Assembly (NCBI GenBank): GCA_035358815.1 | Contig: DAOPQC010000016.1 | Location: 1 to 34,375, forward strand | DNA: 34,375 bases | From: Thermoanaerobaculales bacterium | GTDB lineage: Bacteria > Acidobacteriota > Thermoanaerobaculia > Thermoanaerobaculales > Sulfomarinibacteraceae | Direction: 5' to 3' | Shown here: positions 18,735-27,614 of the stretch, piece by piece | Layout: the number at the start of each line of letters is the position of its first letter | Position numbering within the stretch: position 1 is the first letter of the stretch | Translations under genes and position numbers: made by a program | The notes under the pieces: model-generated | Databases searched by the model: none | Told to the model about the DNA's origin: nothing | What the model saw: the letters and a program-made list of their open reading frames with translations, nothing else

Positions 18735-20410
18735 TCCACCTCCGGCAGGAGCGGCAGCTCGACGGTGATGGTCGTGCCGCGGCCCGGCGCGCTGTCGATG
18801 TCGATCGAGCCGCCGTGGTCCTCGACCGCGGTGTAGACGACCGCCAGGCCGAGCCCGGTGCCGTAGGGGTTGGTCGTCATGAACGGCTCGAACGCGCGCT
18901 GCCGCACATCCTCGCTCATCCCGACCCCGGTGTCACGCCACACCAGGACCGCGGTCGACTTGCGGCGCTCGGCGGAGACCGCCAGCTCGCCGCCGTCGGG
19001 CATCGCCTGGATGGCGTTGCGGGACAGGTTCCAGAATAGCTGGCGGAGCAGGTGCTCCTCGCCGTGCACGATCAGCTCGTCCGGCGTCTCGACCGACAGC
19101 CGGTGGCGGCCGGTGATCTCCGCCGACCGCCGCAGCAGGTCCATGCAGTCGCGCAGCATCGCCGCGATGTTGCAGGGCTTGTGGGTCGCCTGGTGGGGCC
19201 GGGCGTAGTCGAGGAAGTCGTCGAGGATCTTGGACAGCCGGCGCGACTCGTCGACCACGATGTGGAGCAGGCGGTGATCCTTGGCATCGAGCCCGCCGAG
19301 GGAGGTCAGCATCTGGGCCGACCCGGAGATCGAGGCGAGCGGGTTTTTGATCTCGTGCGCCATCCGGGCGGCCATCTCGCCGACCGCTGCCATGCGGTCC
19401 CGCATCCGCCGCCGCTCGGTCTCGATTTCGAGCTCGGTGAGGTCCTGGAAGTTGACGATGAAGCCGACCAGGTTCGAGCGCTCGTCCTCGAGCGGGCCGA
19501 CCGACAGCCCGAGGCGGATGCCGGAGTCGCCGAGGTCGTCCTCGAGGCGGCCCAGCAGCTCGGTCCGCGCGCGGGTCCGCAGCGACCCCCAGTCGTGGGC
19601 GACCAGCGGCATCACCTCCTCGAGCGGCTTGCCCACCACCGATGCATCGTCCGCGATCATCAGGATCCGCGCCCCCGCCGGATTGACGTGGAGCACCTTG
19701 CCGTCGAGATCGGCGGCGAGGATGCCGGCGCTGACCGAGCGCACCACCTGATCCGTCAGGGCGACGAACTGCTGGGCGCGCTCGGTCTCCTCCTGGAGGC
19801 GGTAGCGGGCGGTGCGCAGGGACTCGCTCAGGTAGGAGACCAGCAGCGCCACCAGGACGAAGCCGACGACGTGGATCATGAGCTGGTAGAGGACCCGTGA
19901 CGTGGACAGCGGCACGGCGATCCCGGACAGGCCGGCCGGCGGCGCGAGGATGCCGAACGCCATCAGGTCGACCAGGATGCCGTAGGCGATGGCCGACAGC
20001 CCCGCGAACACCAGCCCACCGCCCCGCAGCATGGTCGCCGCGACCAGGATCACGGTGAGGTAGAGGAAGGAGAACGGGGAGTAGAGGCCGCCCGTGAAGT
20101 AGACGAAGCCGGTCACGACGCCGATGTCGCCGAGCAGCTGGACCACCGCCTGCAGCCGTGCCGGGAGCCCCTTGAGATAGAGCACCAGGTAGCCCAGCGA
20201 CAGCCCGTAGCTGACCAGGATCAGCCAATAGAACTCTTCGAGCTGCAGCAGCAGCTGGGTGTTGACCTGGATGACGAGGACGCCGAGGAAGAGGGTCGAG
20301 ATCACCACCAGGCGGATGCCGAGCAGCCAGCGCAGCGCCGCGCGCGAGGGCGCCGCGAAGGGCGGGGCTTGGGCCCCGCCCGCCGCGGGCGTCGCTCCGG
20401 CCGAGGTCAT
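18731..20410 (-). CDS. pilS: Membrane sensor histidine kinase PilS
   Basis: A 559-residue sensor. About six hydrophobic helices fill residues 25-200, followed by a PAS domain (about 220-330). The HisKA box has His352 in RMAHEIKNPLAS. The ATPase domain has N box NLSRNAIQAMPDGG, G1 DTGVGM and G2 TGLGLAVVY. The multi-helix input without a periplasmic domain fits PilS, which monitors pilin levels in the membrane in Pseudomonas. It lies between pilC and pilR with overlapping stop/start codons, so it is part of the same message. Confidence 0.9.
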   Translation of the reverse strand: MTSAGATPAAGGAQAPPFAAPSRAALRWLLGIRLVVISTLFLGVLVIQVNTQLLLQLEEFYWLILVSYGLSLGYLVLYLKGLPARLQAVVQLLGDIGVVTGFVYFTGGLYSPFSFLYLTVILVAATMLRGGGLVFAGLSAIAYGILVDLMAFGILAPPAGLSGIAVPLSTSRVLYQLMIHVVGFVLVALLVSYLSESLRTARYRLQEETERAQQFVALTDQVVRSVSAGILAADLDGKVLHVNPAGARILMIADDASVVGKPLEEVMPLVAHDWGSLRTRARTELLGRLEDDLGDSGIRLGLSVGPLEDERSNLVGFIVNFQDLTELEIETERRRMRDRMAAVGEMAARMAHEIKNPLASISGSAQMLTSLGGLDAKDHRLLHIVVDESRRLSKILDDFLDYARPHQATHKPCNIAAMLRDCMDLLRRSAEITGRHRLSVETPDELIVHGEEHLLRQLFWNLSRNAIQAMPDGGELAVSAERRKSTAVLVWRDTGVGMSEDVRQRAFEPFMTTNPYGTGLGLAVVYTAVEDHGGSIDIDSAPGRGTTITVELPLLPEVE

Positions 20411-21612
20411 CAGCCGATCTGACTGATCAGGGAGAACATCGGCAGGTACATCGCGACCACGATGGTGCCGATGATCACGCCGAGGATCGCGATGATGACC
20501 GGCTCCATCAGCGACATCATGCCCTCGATCGCCGCGTCGACCTCGTCCTCGTAGAAGTCGGCGATCTTGCTGAGCATGGTGTCCATCGCGCCCGTCTGCT
20601 CGCCGACGCCGACCATCTGGCAGACCATCGGCGGGAACTGCTCGGTGCGGGCGAGCGGCTCGGCCAGGCTCTTGCCCTCCTCGACGTCCTTGCGGACCTT
20701 GAAGATCGACTCCTCGATGACCGCGTTGCCGGCGGTGCGGGCGGTGATCTCGAGGGACTCGAGGATGGCGACACCGGACGAGAGCAGGGTCCCGAGGGTG
20801 CGGCAGAACCTGGCGACGGCGATCTTGCGCAGCAGCATGCCGATCACCGGCGCCTTGAGCATCAGCTTGTCGATCTGGTAGCGCCCGGCGTCAGTCCGGT
20901 AGTACTGGCGCAGGGCGAAGATCGAGCCTCCGATCACCAGGATGATCAGCCACCAGAAGTTGCCGATGAAGCGCGAGATGTTGACGATCACCTGGGTGAG
21001 GAACGGGAGCTGGGTGCCCAGGCTCTCGAACAGGGTGGCGAAGACCGGGATCACCTTCCACAGGATGACGTAGACCACGACGATCGCGATCGTGATGACC
21101 GCAATCGGGTAGATCAGCGCCGAGCGCACCTGCCCGATCAGCTTGACGTTCTTCTCGATGTAGTTCGCGAGGCGCTGCAGGATGGTGTCGAGGATGCCGC
21201 CCGCTTCGCCGGCGGCCACCATGTGGACGTAGAGGTCGCTGAAGGCCTGGGGGTGCTTGCGCAGCGAGTCGGCCAGCGAGGAGCCGGCCTCCACGTCCTG
21301 CCGGACCTGCAGGATGACCTTCTGGAACGCCTTGTTGTCCTGCTGCTGGCCGAGGATGTCGAGGCACTGCACCAGCGGGAGGCCGGCGTCGATCATGACC
21401 GAGAACTGCCGCGTGAACACGGCGACGGCCTTCTGCTTGATGCCGCCGCCGAACTTCGGCAGTGCGATCTCCTTGCCCTTCTCCTTGACCGTCGTGACGA
21501 CGATCTGCTGGCGCCGCAGCGCCGCGATCACCGCGTCCTTGTTGTCGCCAATCAGCACTCCCGACTGCGGGTTGCCGGTGCGGTCGCGGCCTTTCCACTC
21601 ATAGCTCGGCAC
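20410..21612 (-). CDS. pilC: Type IV pilus inner-membrane platform protein PilC
   Basis: A 400-residue protein of typical PilC/GspF length with two T2SF domains (about 70-190 and 273-395). Each has the FTRQFSVMIDAGLPL / FCRTLGTLLSSGVAI pattern, with membrane helices near 170-190, 220-245 and 375-395. It forms the platform on which PilB and PilT act. The start is GTG 21612 (VPSYEWKGRDRTG), chosen because GGAGGG precedes it and family members start at this motif; no ATG is available. It begins two bases after the pilT stop and overlaps pilS by one base. Confidence 0.93.
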   Translation of the reverse strand: MPSYEWKGRDRTGNPQSGVLIGDNKDAVIAALRRQQIVVTTVKEKGKEIALPKFGGGIKQKAVAVFTRQFSVMIDAGLPLVQCLDILGQQQDNKAFQKVILQVRQDVEAGSSLADSLRKHPQAFSDLYVHMVAAGEAGGILDTILQRLANYIEKNVKLIGQVRSALIYPIAVITIAIVVVYVILWKVIPVFATLFESLGTQLPFLTQVIVNISRFIGNFWWLIILVIGGSIFALRQYYRTDAGRYQIDKLMLKAPVIGMLLRKIAVARFCRTLGTLLSSGVAILESLEITARTAGNAVIEESIFKVRKDVEEGKSLAEPLARTEQFPPMVCQMVGVGEQTGAMDTMLSKIADFYEDEVDAAIEGMMSLMEPVIIAILGVIIGTIVVAMYLPMFSLISQIG

Positions 21613-21614
21613 GA

Positions 21615-22733
21615 TCAGGCCCTCCTCGCCGGGGTCGCCTCGGTGGTCGCCTGGCTGACCGCCCCGACGCCCCGGTTGATCATGTCCTGTAGTTCGTCGG
21701 GAAGGGAGCTGTAGGACAGCGCCGTCTGCAAGCTGATCATCCGCCGGTGGTACAGGGTGGCCAGCGACTGGTTGAAGGTCTGCATGCCGTGCTTGATCTG
21801 GCCGGACTGCATCATGGAGTAGATCTGGTGGACCTTGTCCTCGCGGATGAGGTTCCTGATCGCCGAGTTCGGGACCAGGATCTCGGTCGCCAGGGAGCGC
21901 CCCTTGCCGGAGGCCCGCGGCAGCAGCGACTGGCAGATGATGCCCTCGAGCACGAAGCTGAGCTGGGCCCGAACCTGCGACTGCTGGTGCTCCGGGAAGA
22001 CGTCGATGATCCGGTTGATGGTCTGGGGCGCGGAGTTGGTGTGCAGGGTCGCGAAGGTCAGGTGCCCGGTCTCGGCGATCCGCAGCGCCGACTCGATGGT
22101 CTCCAGGTCGCGCATCTCGCCGATCAGCACCACGTCGGGGTCCTCGCGCAGCACCGAGCGCAGGGCGTTCGGAAAGGAGTGGGTGTCGGAGTGGAGCTCG
22201 CGCTGGTTGACCATCGCCTTCTTGTGGGTGTGGAGGTACTCGACCGGGTCCTCGATGGTCACGATGTGGAGCGCCCGCTCGCGGTTGACCTTGTCGATCA
22301 TCGCGGCCAGGGTGGTCGACTTGCCGGAGCCGGTCGGCCCGGTCACCAGCACCAGGCCGCGCGGCTTGTTGCACAGCGCCTCCACGGTCGGCGGCAGGCC
22401 GAGCTCGCGGAAGCCGAGAATCTCGTAGGGGATGCGCCGGAACGCCCCGGCCACGGCGCCGCGCTGGACGAAGATGTTGGCGCGGAAGCGGGCCAGCGAC
22501 TTGATGCCGAAGGAGAGGTCGAGCTCGAGGTTCTCCTCGAAGCGGTGCTTCTGGGCGTCGGTGAGGATGGAGTAGGCGAGCTTCTTGGTGTCGACCGCGG
22601 TCAGGGACGGATAGTTGAGCGGCACCAGCAGCCCGTCGATGCGGATGATCGGCGGCGAGTTGGTGGTGACGTGGAGGTCGGTCCCGCCCTTCTCGACCAT
22701 CGTCTTGAGCAGCTGATGAAGACTGGCAGACAT
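21615..22733 (-). CDS. pilT: Type IV pilus retraction ATPase PilT
   Basis: A 372-residue ATPase. It has an N-terminal PAS-like domain, Walker A GPTGSGKST (132-140), Asp box IEDPVEYLH, Walker B DPDVVLIGEMRD (199-210) and His box GHLTFATLHT (223-232). The PilT-specific AIRNLIRE motif in the C-terminal region separates it from PilB. It depolymerises the pilus at the base and powers twitching. pilB lies 23 bases upstream and pilC two bases downstream, a common order. Confidence 0.95.
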   Translation of the reverse strand: MSASLHQLLKTMVEKGGTDLHVTTNSPPIIRIDGLLVPLNYPSLTAVDTKKLAYSILTDAQKHRFEENLELDLSFGIKSLARFRANIFVQRGAVAGAFRRIPYEILGFRELGLPPTVEALCNKPRGLVLVTGPTGSGKSTTLAAMIDKVNRERALHIVTIEDPVEYLHTHKKAMVNQRELHSDTHSFPNALRSVLREDPDVVLIGEMRDLETIESALRIAETGHLTFATLHTNSAPQTINRIIDVFPEHQQSQVRAQLSFVLEGIICQSLLPRASGKGRSLATEILVPNSAIRNLIREDKVHQIYSMMQSGQIKHGMQTFNQSLATLYHRRMISLQTALSYSSLPDELQDMINRGVGAVSQATTEATPARRA

Positions 22734-22756
22734 CGTGCTTCCCCTCGGCAGCCGGC

Positions 22757-24472
22757 CTACAGAACCGTCTCGCGGACGACCTCTTCGATGGTGGTGACGC
22801 CGTCCCGGATCTTCTGGAGCCCGGACTGCCTCAGTCCGATCATACCTTCCTCGAGGGCCTTGCGACGGAGCTCGACCGCCGATGCGCCGGACAGAATGAG
22901 CTCCCGGATGTCGTCCGTCACCGACATCACCTCAAAAAGCGCGACCCGGCCCTTGTAGCCGCGCCCGAGACAGACGTCGCAGCCCCGCCCCCGGTAGAGC
23001 TGGATGGTCGGCGCCTCCGCCTCCGAGAACCCGATGTTGAGCAGCGCCTGGACCGGAACGTCCTCCTCCTGCTTGCAGTTCTGGCAGACCCGGCGGATCA
23101 GCCGCTGGGCGCAGATCAGGTTGATCGAGGTCGCCACCAGGAACGGCTCGATCCCCATGTTCATGAGCCGATTGATGCTCGACGGCGCGTCGTTGGTGTG
23201 GAGGGTGGACATCACGAGGTGGCCGGTCAGCGCCGCCTTGATGGCGATCTCCGCGGTTTCGAAGTCACGGATCTCGCCGACCAGCACGATGTCGGGGTCC
23301 TGGCGCAGGAAGGAGCGCAGCGCGGCTGCGAAGTTGAGGCCGATCGCCTCCTTCATCTGGACCTGGTTGATGCCCGTCAGCAGGAACTCGACCGGGTCCT
23401 CGGCGGTCAGGATGTTGACCTCCGGAGTGTTGATCCGCGACAGCGCGCTGTAGAGCGTGTTGGTCTTCCCGGACCCGGTCGGCCCGGTCACCAGGACCAT
23501 GCCGTAGGGCCGGAAGATCGCCTCCTCGAAGGACTTCAGGCTCGACTTCTCGAAGCCGAGCTTCGTCATGTCGAGCATCAGCATGTCCTTGTCGAGGAGC
23601 CGCATCACGATCGTCTCGCCGTGCATGCTGGGGATCGTGGAGACGCGGAAGTCGAGCTCCTTGAGCTTGCCCTGGTACTTCATCTTGATCTTGATGCGGC
23701 CGTCCTGGGGCAGGCGCTTCTCCGCGATGTCCAGCTTGGAGAGGATCTTGATGCGCGAGCAGATCGCCTCCTTGAGCTTCATCGGCGGATTCATGACCTC
23801 GTAGAGCACGCCGTCGACGCGGAACCGCACCCGGTAGGTCTTCTCGTAGGGCTCGATGTGGATGTCCGAGGCCCCCCGCTTGAGGGCGTCGGTGAGGATC
23901 AGGTTGACCAGGCGGACCACCGGCGCCTCGTCCGCCGACGCCTCGAGGTCGGTGACGTCGAAGTCCTCTTCCTCCTCGAGCACCTCCAGCGCGCTGTCCT
24001 CGACGGCCTGGAGGTCCTCCATGACCTTCTTGAGCTCGAGGGCGTGGGTCGTGCCGTAGTACTTGTCGATCGCCTCGCGCAGCGCGTCCTCGGAGGCGAC
24101 CACCGGCTCGACCCGGTAGCCGGTGATGAAGGTGATGTCGTCCATCGCGAAGACGTTGGTCGGATCGGCCATGGCCACGGTCAGGGTGGCGCCGGTCTTC
24201 GACACGGGGATGAACTGGTACTTGCGGGCGACGTCGGCAGGAATGAGACGGATGATCGACTCGTCGATGTCGAAGTGGCGGAGGTTGATCGACGGCACGC
24301 CGTACTGCTGCGACAGGCAGTCGAGGATGTCCTCCTCGGTGACGAAGCCGAGCCGCAGCAGATGCTCACCGATGCGGCCGCCGGTCTCGCGCTGCTCGTT
24401 GAGCGCCCGCTCCAGTTGGTCCTCGGTGATGAGGTTGGCCTTGATGAGAAACTCGCCAAGCTTCAGGGGCAT
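22757..24472 (-). CDS. pilB: Type IV pilus extension ATPase PilB with tandem MshEN motifs
   Basis: A 571-residue assembly ATPase. Residues 4-27 and 33-56 are two MshEN-type motifs (KLGEFLI... and RIGEHLL..., each ending LxxQ) separated by five residues, the arrangement that binds c-di-GMP in MshE. The core has Walker A GPTGSGKT (330-337), Walker B DPDIVLVGEIRD (392-403) and a His box GHLVMSTLHT. Cysteines 463, 466, 498 and 501 form the zinc site typical of PilB/GspE. It is the first gene of the operon, preceded by an extended -10 box. The first motif has Lys for Arg and Asn for Gly, so binding strength is uncertain. Confidence 0.95.
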   Translation of the reverse strand: MPLKLGEFLIKANLITEDQLERALNEQRETGGRIGEHLLRLGFVTEEDILDCLSQQYGVPSINLRHFDIDESIIRLIPADVARKYQFIPVSKTGATLTVAMADPTNVFAMDDITFITGYRVEPVVASEDALREAIDKYYGTTHALELKKVMEDLQAVEDSALEVLEEEEDFDVTDLEASADEAPVVRLVNLILTDALKRGASDIHIEPYEKTYRVRFRVDGVLYEVMNPPMKLKEAICSRIKILSKLDIAEKRLPQDGRIKIKMKYQGKLKELDFRVSTIPSMHGETIVMRLLDKDMLMLDMTKLGFEKSSLKSFEEAIFRPYGMVLVTGPTGSGKTNTLYSALSRINTPEVNILTAEDPVEFLLTGINQVQMKEAIGLNFAAALRSFLRQDPDIVLVGEIRDFETAEIAIKAALTGHLVMSTLHTNDAPSSINRLMNMGIEPFLVATSINLICAQRLIRRVCQNCKQEEDVPVQALLNIGFSEAEAPTIQLYRGRGCDVCLGRGYKGRVALFEVMSVTDDIRELILSGASAVELRRKALEEGMIGLRQSGLQKIRDGVTTIEEVVRETVL

Positions 24473-24508
24473 GGGTCAACCGTCCGATCCCGTATGCAGC
24501 TCGTAAGA

Positions 24509-24514
24509 ATTGTA
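24509..24514 (-). promoter_or_regulatory. Extended -10 box upstream of pilB
   Basis: On the minus strand TACAAT is preceded by TGC (TGN-TAnAAT). It lies 36 bases before the pilB ATG in the most AT-rich stretch between pilB and the GT9 gene. No clear -35 box. It is the likely promoter of the whole pil operon. Confidence 0.45.
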
Positions 24515-24650
24515 GCATTCGTGGGCAGTTAAAATACGGCACCGCCAGCCCGCGCCGGTCCCCGGGGCCCGAGCGGAATCTCAGTTTCACCGCGCCGCCG
24601 GCGTCGCCCTCGCCACGGCCCGGGCCGCGCCGCGCGCCCCCGCGGCCGGC

Positions 24651-25673
24651 TCACGGCGCCCCGAGCAGCCGCTCGAAACCGTCCGCCATCTCGGCGGGCG
24701 TGACCGGGCCCGGCCGCGCGGCCCGGGAGGTGCCGCGGGGGCGGTCACCGCCGTCGCGCGCCCCGGACACCACCTCGACGCGCCGTCCGAGCGGGCCGTT
24801 GCGCCGCCAGTCGGTGGCGGTGAAGATCGCCAGCGCCGGCACCCCGAAGCTCGCCGCGAGGTGGACCGGGCCGGTGTCACCGCCGACCACCGCCCGCGCC
24901 TGCGCCAGCAGCTGGACCAGGCCGGCGAGGTCGGTGGGCGGCGCCATCGCGGCTCCCGGCCCCGCCCTGGTGACCACCTCGGAGGCCCGCTCCTCCTCGC
25001 CCGGGCCCCACACCACCAGCGCGGCGTGACCGGCCCCGGCCGCCCGTCGCGCGACCTCCGCCAACCCCTCGACCGGGAGCAGCTTGCGGGCGCGGCCGGC
25101 GCCGGGCAGCAGGACGACGTACCCCGGCGGGCTGGCGGCCGGCAGCGGCTGGCGGCGGGTGCGCTCGACAAGCCAGCGCCCGTCCGGGTGGGGCAGCGCG
25201 GCCGGCGGCGTCGCGCCGACCGCGCGAAGGAGCTCGAGGTTGCTGGCGACGACGTGCCGGCGCTCGCGGCTCCCCGGCAGGGTGGCGGTGTAGGCGAGGG
25301 CGGCGAGTCGCTCCCGCCGCCAGGGCAGGGCGAGGCCGACGCGCTGCGCCGCGCCGGTCCACCGGGTGACGAGCGCCGACTTCACGACCCCCTGCGGGTC
25401 GAGCGCGAGGTCGGGAGAGAGCTCGGCGAACCGGCGGCGCAGGTCATGAATCGCGGTCCTGGTCCGGCGGCTCAAGGGGCTGCGGCGCCAGCGCCGGGTG
25501 TCGACGGTGATCACCTGGTCGACCGCCGGGTGTCCCTCCACCAGCAGGCTCAGGCGCTCCTCGACGACCCAGCACAGGCGGACGCCGGGGCGGGCGGAGC
25601 GGAGGGCGTCGGCCAGCGGCCAGGTGTGGACGATGTCCCCCAGGGCCGACAGCCGGACCAGCACGATCCTCAT
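24651..25673 (-). CDS. GT9 family heptosyltransferase-like glycosyltransferase
   Basis: A 340-residue GT-B glycosyltransferase. The start MRIVLVRLSALGDIVHTWP is the signature of WaaC/WaaF heptosyltransferases, whose Asp13 is the catalytic base. The donor half has a VLLPGAGRARKLLP loop and AVVGGDTGPVHLAASFGVPALAIF (about 275-300), the conserved nucleotide-sugar region. It should add heptose from ADP-heptose to the lipid A/Kdo inner core on the cytoplasmic face. GAGGCAGG precedes ATG 25673. It follows rfaE2, which supplies the ADP-heptose, after a 124-base gap with an inverted repeat. WaaC and WaaF roles cannot be separated here. Confidence 0.85.
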   Translation of the reverse strand: MRIVLVRLSALGDIVHTWPLADALRSARPGVRLCWVVEERLSLLVEGHPAVDQVITVDTRRWRRSPLSRRTRTAIHDLRRRFAELSPDLALDPQGVVKSALVTRWTGAAQRVGLALPWRRERLAALAYTATLPGSRERRHVVASNLELLRAVGATPPAALPHPDGRWLVERTRRQPLPAASPPGYVVLLPGAGRARKLLPVEGLAEVARRAAGAGHAALVVWGPGEEERASEVVTRAGPGAAMAPPTDLAGLVQLLAQARAVVGGDTGPVHLAASFGVPALAIFTATDWRRNGPLGRRVEVVSGARDGGDRPRGTSRAARPGPVTPAEMADGFERLLGAP

Positions 25674-25691
25674 CGGCCTGCCTCGGCGCTC

Positions 25692-25782
25692 TTCGATTCG
25701 CGGCCCCGGATCACCCGCGGGTCCGGGGAGGCGGTGACGCCGCCCGTGACACGCCGCTGACGATCCGAGGCCGCGAATCGAA
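25692..25782. repeat. 21-bp inverted repeat between rfaE2 and GT9 genes
   Basis: Arms 25692-25712 and 25762-25782 are complementary at 20 of 21 positions, with a 49-base loop. Inside, CCCCGGA and TCCGGGG can also pair. There is no T run, so this looks more like a dispersed palindrome or processing site than a standard terminator. Confidence 0.7.
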
Positions 25783-25797
25783 ATGGAAGAAGGGTCA

Positions 25798-26298
25798 TCA
25801 GGACAGGCCGTCACGGAAACGGTCGAGGATGAGGCCGATCAGATCGGTGGTGGCGTGGTCCTTGGGATCGCCGCAGATCACCGTGGCGCCGCCGTACGAG
25901 GCGACCACCTGCCGCTCGGGGACGGTCTCCGCCGTGTAGTCGGTGCCCTTGGCATGGACCTCGGGGCGCAGCACCCGGAGCACCTCGGCGACGGTCGGCT
26001 CGTCGAACAGGCAGATCCGATCCACCATCCAGAGGTGGCCCAGGATCTCGACCCGCTCCCGCTCCGGCACCACCGGCCGGCCGGCGCCCTTGGCACGCCG
26101 CACCGAACGGTCGGAGTTGACGGCCACCAGCAGCCGGTCGCCGAGCGCCCGGGCCGCCGCCAGGTAGCGGACGTGCCCGACGTGGAGCAGGTCGAATGCG
26201 CCGTTCCCGAGCACGGTCCGCAGCCCTTGCTGCCGCCACCCGGCGCACTCGTCGGCGAGGCTTTGAAGCGATCGGAGCTTGTCCGCGGGCGCGGTCAC
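25798..26298 (-). CDS. rfaE2: D-glycero-beta-D-manno-heptose-1-phosphate adenylyltransferase
   Basis: A 166-residue nucleotidyltransferase corresponding to the C-terminal half of E. coli HldE. The nucleotide-binding signature GNGAFDLLHVGHVRYL has HxGH at 39-42, and SDRSVRRAKG follows. It transfers AMP from ATP to heptose-1-phosphate to make ADP-heptose for LPS. The start is GTG 26298, which overlaps the stop of the kinase gene (GTGA); members of the family begin near this point. It is a separate protein rather than fused to the kinase. Confidence 0.9.
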   Translation of the reverse strand: MTAPADKLRSLQSLADECAGWRQQGLRTVLGNGAFDLLHVGHVRYLAAARALGDRLLVAVNSDRSVRRAKGAGRPVVPERERVEILGHLWMVDRICLFDEPTVAEVLRVLRPEVHAKGTDYTAETVPERQVVASYGGATVICGDPKDHATTDLIGLILDRFRDGLS

Positions 26299-27305
26299 GG
26301 CCGGACGGTTCCCTGGTCGCGCTCGATCGCCAGTTGCAGCTCGCGGCGGTTGACCGTCGCGGTGCCCAGCTTCATCACCACCACCCCGCCGCCGTAGTTC
26401 GCGAGGAGCGCCGCCTCGGCCGGGGTCGCGCCGGCGGCGAGGGCCGCCGTCAGCACCGCGAGCACGGTGTCGCCGGCCCCGGTGACGTCGGCCACCTCGT
26501 CGGTGCCGTGAACCGGGATGTGGAGGGCGGGCTGGCCGTTCTCGACCAGGGTCATGCCCCGGTTGCCGCGGGTCGCGAGCGCGAAGCGGGCGCCGAGCCG
26601 GCGCCGCAACGCCTCGGCAGCCGCGGCCACGGGTTCGTCGCCGTCGAGGGGCCGGCCGGCGGTGGCCTCCAGCTCCTGGAGGTTGGGGGTGACGCCGTCG
26701 ACGCCGGCGAAGTCCGCGATCCGGTGCCGCGAGTCGGCGCAGATCCAGGGCGGCCGCCGGCTGCCGGCCAGCCGCCGCACGGCCTCGTCGGTCACCGTGC
26801 CGTAGCCGTAGTCCGACAGGGCGACGGCCTGCGCCTCCGGCGCCAGCCGGTCGAGACGATCGACCACCTCGGAGAGCCACCGGCCGCCGTCCGGCAGCCG
26901 GTCCTCGATGTCGTAGCGCGCCACCTGGTGCTTGAGCGAGCACGGCCCGCCGCCCAGGATCCGGACCTTGGTCGGGGTCTGGTAGCCCGCGACCCGGAGC
27001 ACGGCGGTGGTGTCGACGCCGCACGCGGCGAGGGCCCCGAGCAGGGCGTCGCCCGGCTCGTCGTCGCCCACCACCCCGACCGGCAGGGCCCGGACACCGA
27101 GCGCCGCCAGGTTGGCGAGCGCATTGGCGGCGCCTCCCGGGACGTCACGCTGGGCCTCCCGGCGCAGGATGATCACCGGCGCCTCGCGGGAGACCCGCTT
27201 CGGCGTGCCGAGGACGAACCGGTCGAGGACGAGGTCGCCGAGCAGCAGCACGGCGGTTCCGGGCAGCCGGTCGACGAGCTCCAGCAGGCGGGCGGTGGAG
27301 GTCAT
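26295..27305 (-). CDS. rfaE1: D-glycero-beta-D-manno-heptose-7-phosphate kinase
   Basis: A 336-residue PfkB-family sugar kinase, equal to the N-terminal half of HldE. GDLVLDRFVLG starts the fold, PGGAANALANLAALG (57-70) is the substrate signature, and DVTGAGDT (273-280) contains the catalytic Asp279. It phosphorylates heptose-7-phosphate at C1. It overlaps rfaE2 by four bases. No Shine-Dalgarno is seen; TACACT lies six bases before the ATG, suggesting a leaderless transcript. Confidence 0.9.
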   Translation of the reverse strand: MTSTARLLELVDRLPGTAVLLLGDLVLDRFVLGTPKRVSREAPVIILRREAQRDVPGGAANALANLAALGVRALPVGVVGDDEPGDALLGALAACGVDTTAVLRVAGYQTPTKVRILGGGPCSLKHQVARYDIEDRLPDGGRWLSEVVDRLDRLAPEAQAVALSDYGYGTVTDEAVRRLAGSRRPPWICADSRHRIADFAGVDGVTPNLQELEATAGRPLDGDEPVAAAAEALRRRLGARFALATRGNRGMTLVENGQPALHIPVHGTDEVADVTGAGDTVLAVLTAALAAGATPAEAALLANYGGGVVVMKLGTATVNRRELQLAIERDQGTVRP

Positions 27306-27311
27306 GCGGAG

Positions 27312-27317
27312 AGTGTA
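27312..27317 (-). promoter_or_regulatory. Candidate -10 box of rfaE1, leaderless arrangement
   Basis: Minus-strand TACACT ends six bases before the rfaE1 ATG. The -35 region (27335-27340, TTCGAA) is a poor match. Confidence 0.35.
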
Positions 27318-27351
27318 GAGCGTTGGCGGGGAAATTCGAAGCGTGAAGGCC

Positions 27352-27406
27352 CCCCGCTTCCGTGCCCGCGCCCGCTTCCGCTCCCGTCTCCGTTCCCCGC
27401 TCCCGA
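27352..27406 (-). repeat. G-rich hexamer array, inverted copy left of element A
   Basis: Read on the minus strand this is a run of six-base units such as CGGAAG, CGGGCG, CGGGAG, CGGAGA and CGGGGA. It is the reverse-oriented counterpart of the longer array at 27606-27737, placing element A between inverted arrays. Confidence 0.65.
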
Positions 27407-27425
27407 CCTCACTGCCCCGCCCGAA

Positions 27426-27614
27426 AGGTGAGGCGAGCACGCGAAAAGCGCGTCCTGCGGGCGTGCAACTGGTGACACTCTCGGGGTCGCATCTCTCTGG
27501 GTTGCACGCATCTCGCAAGGGCCCCGAACGTGTCAGCGGTGGCACCCTCGGAGAGCGCCTCCAGAGAATCGGCGCGAAGTGCTCTCGAGGACCGAGCGAA
27601 CGAGCGGGAACGGG
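27426..27614 (+). repeat. Dispersed 189-bp element, copy A
   Basis: It aligns without gaps to 33540-33728 with about 25 substitutions by hand count. Arms 27463-27488 and 27520-27545 can form the same hairpin as copy B but with four mismatches, so this copy looks more decayed. Substitutions are spread evenly over the three codon positions (9/6/10), arguing against a coding role. The intergenic gap 27306-27861 holds no supported gene. Confidence 0.85.
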
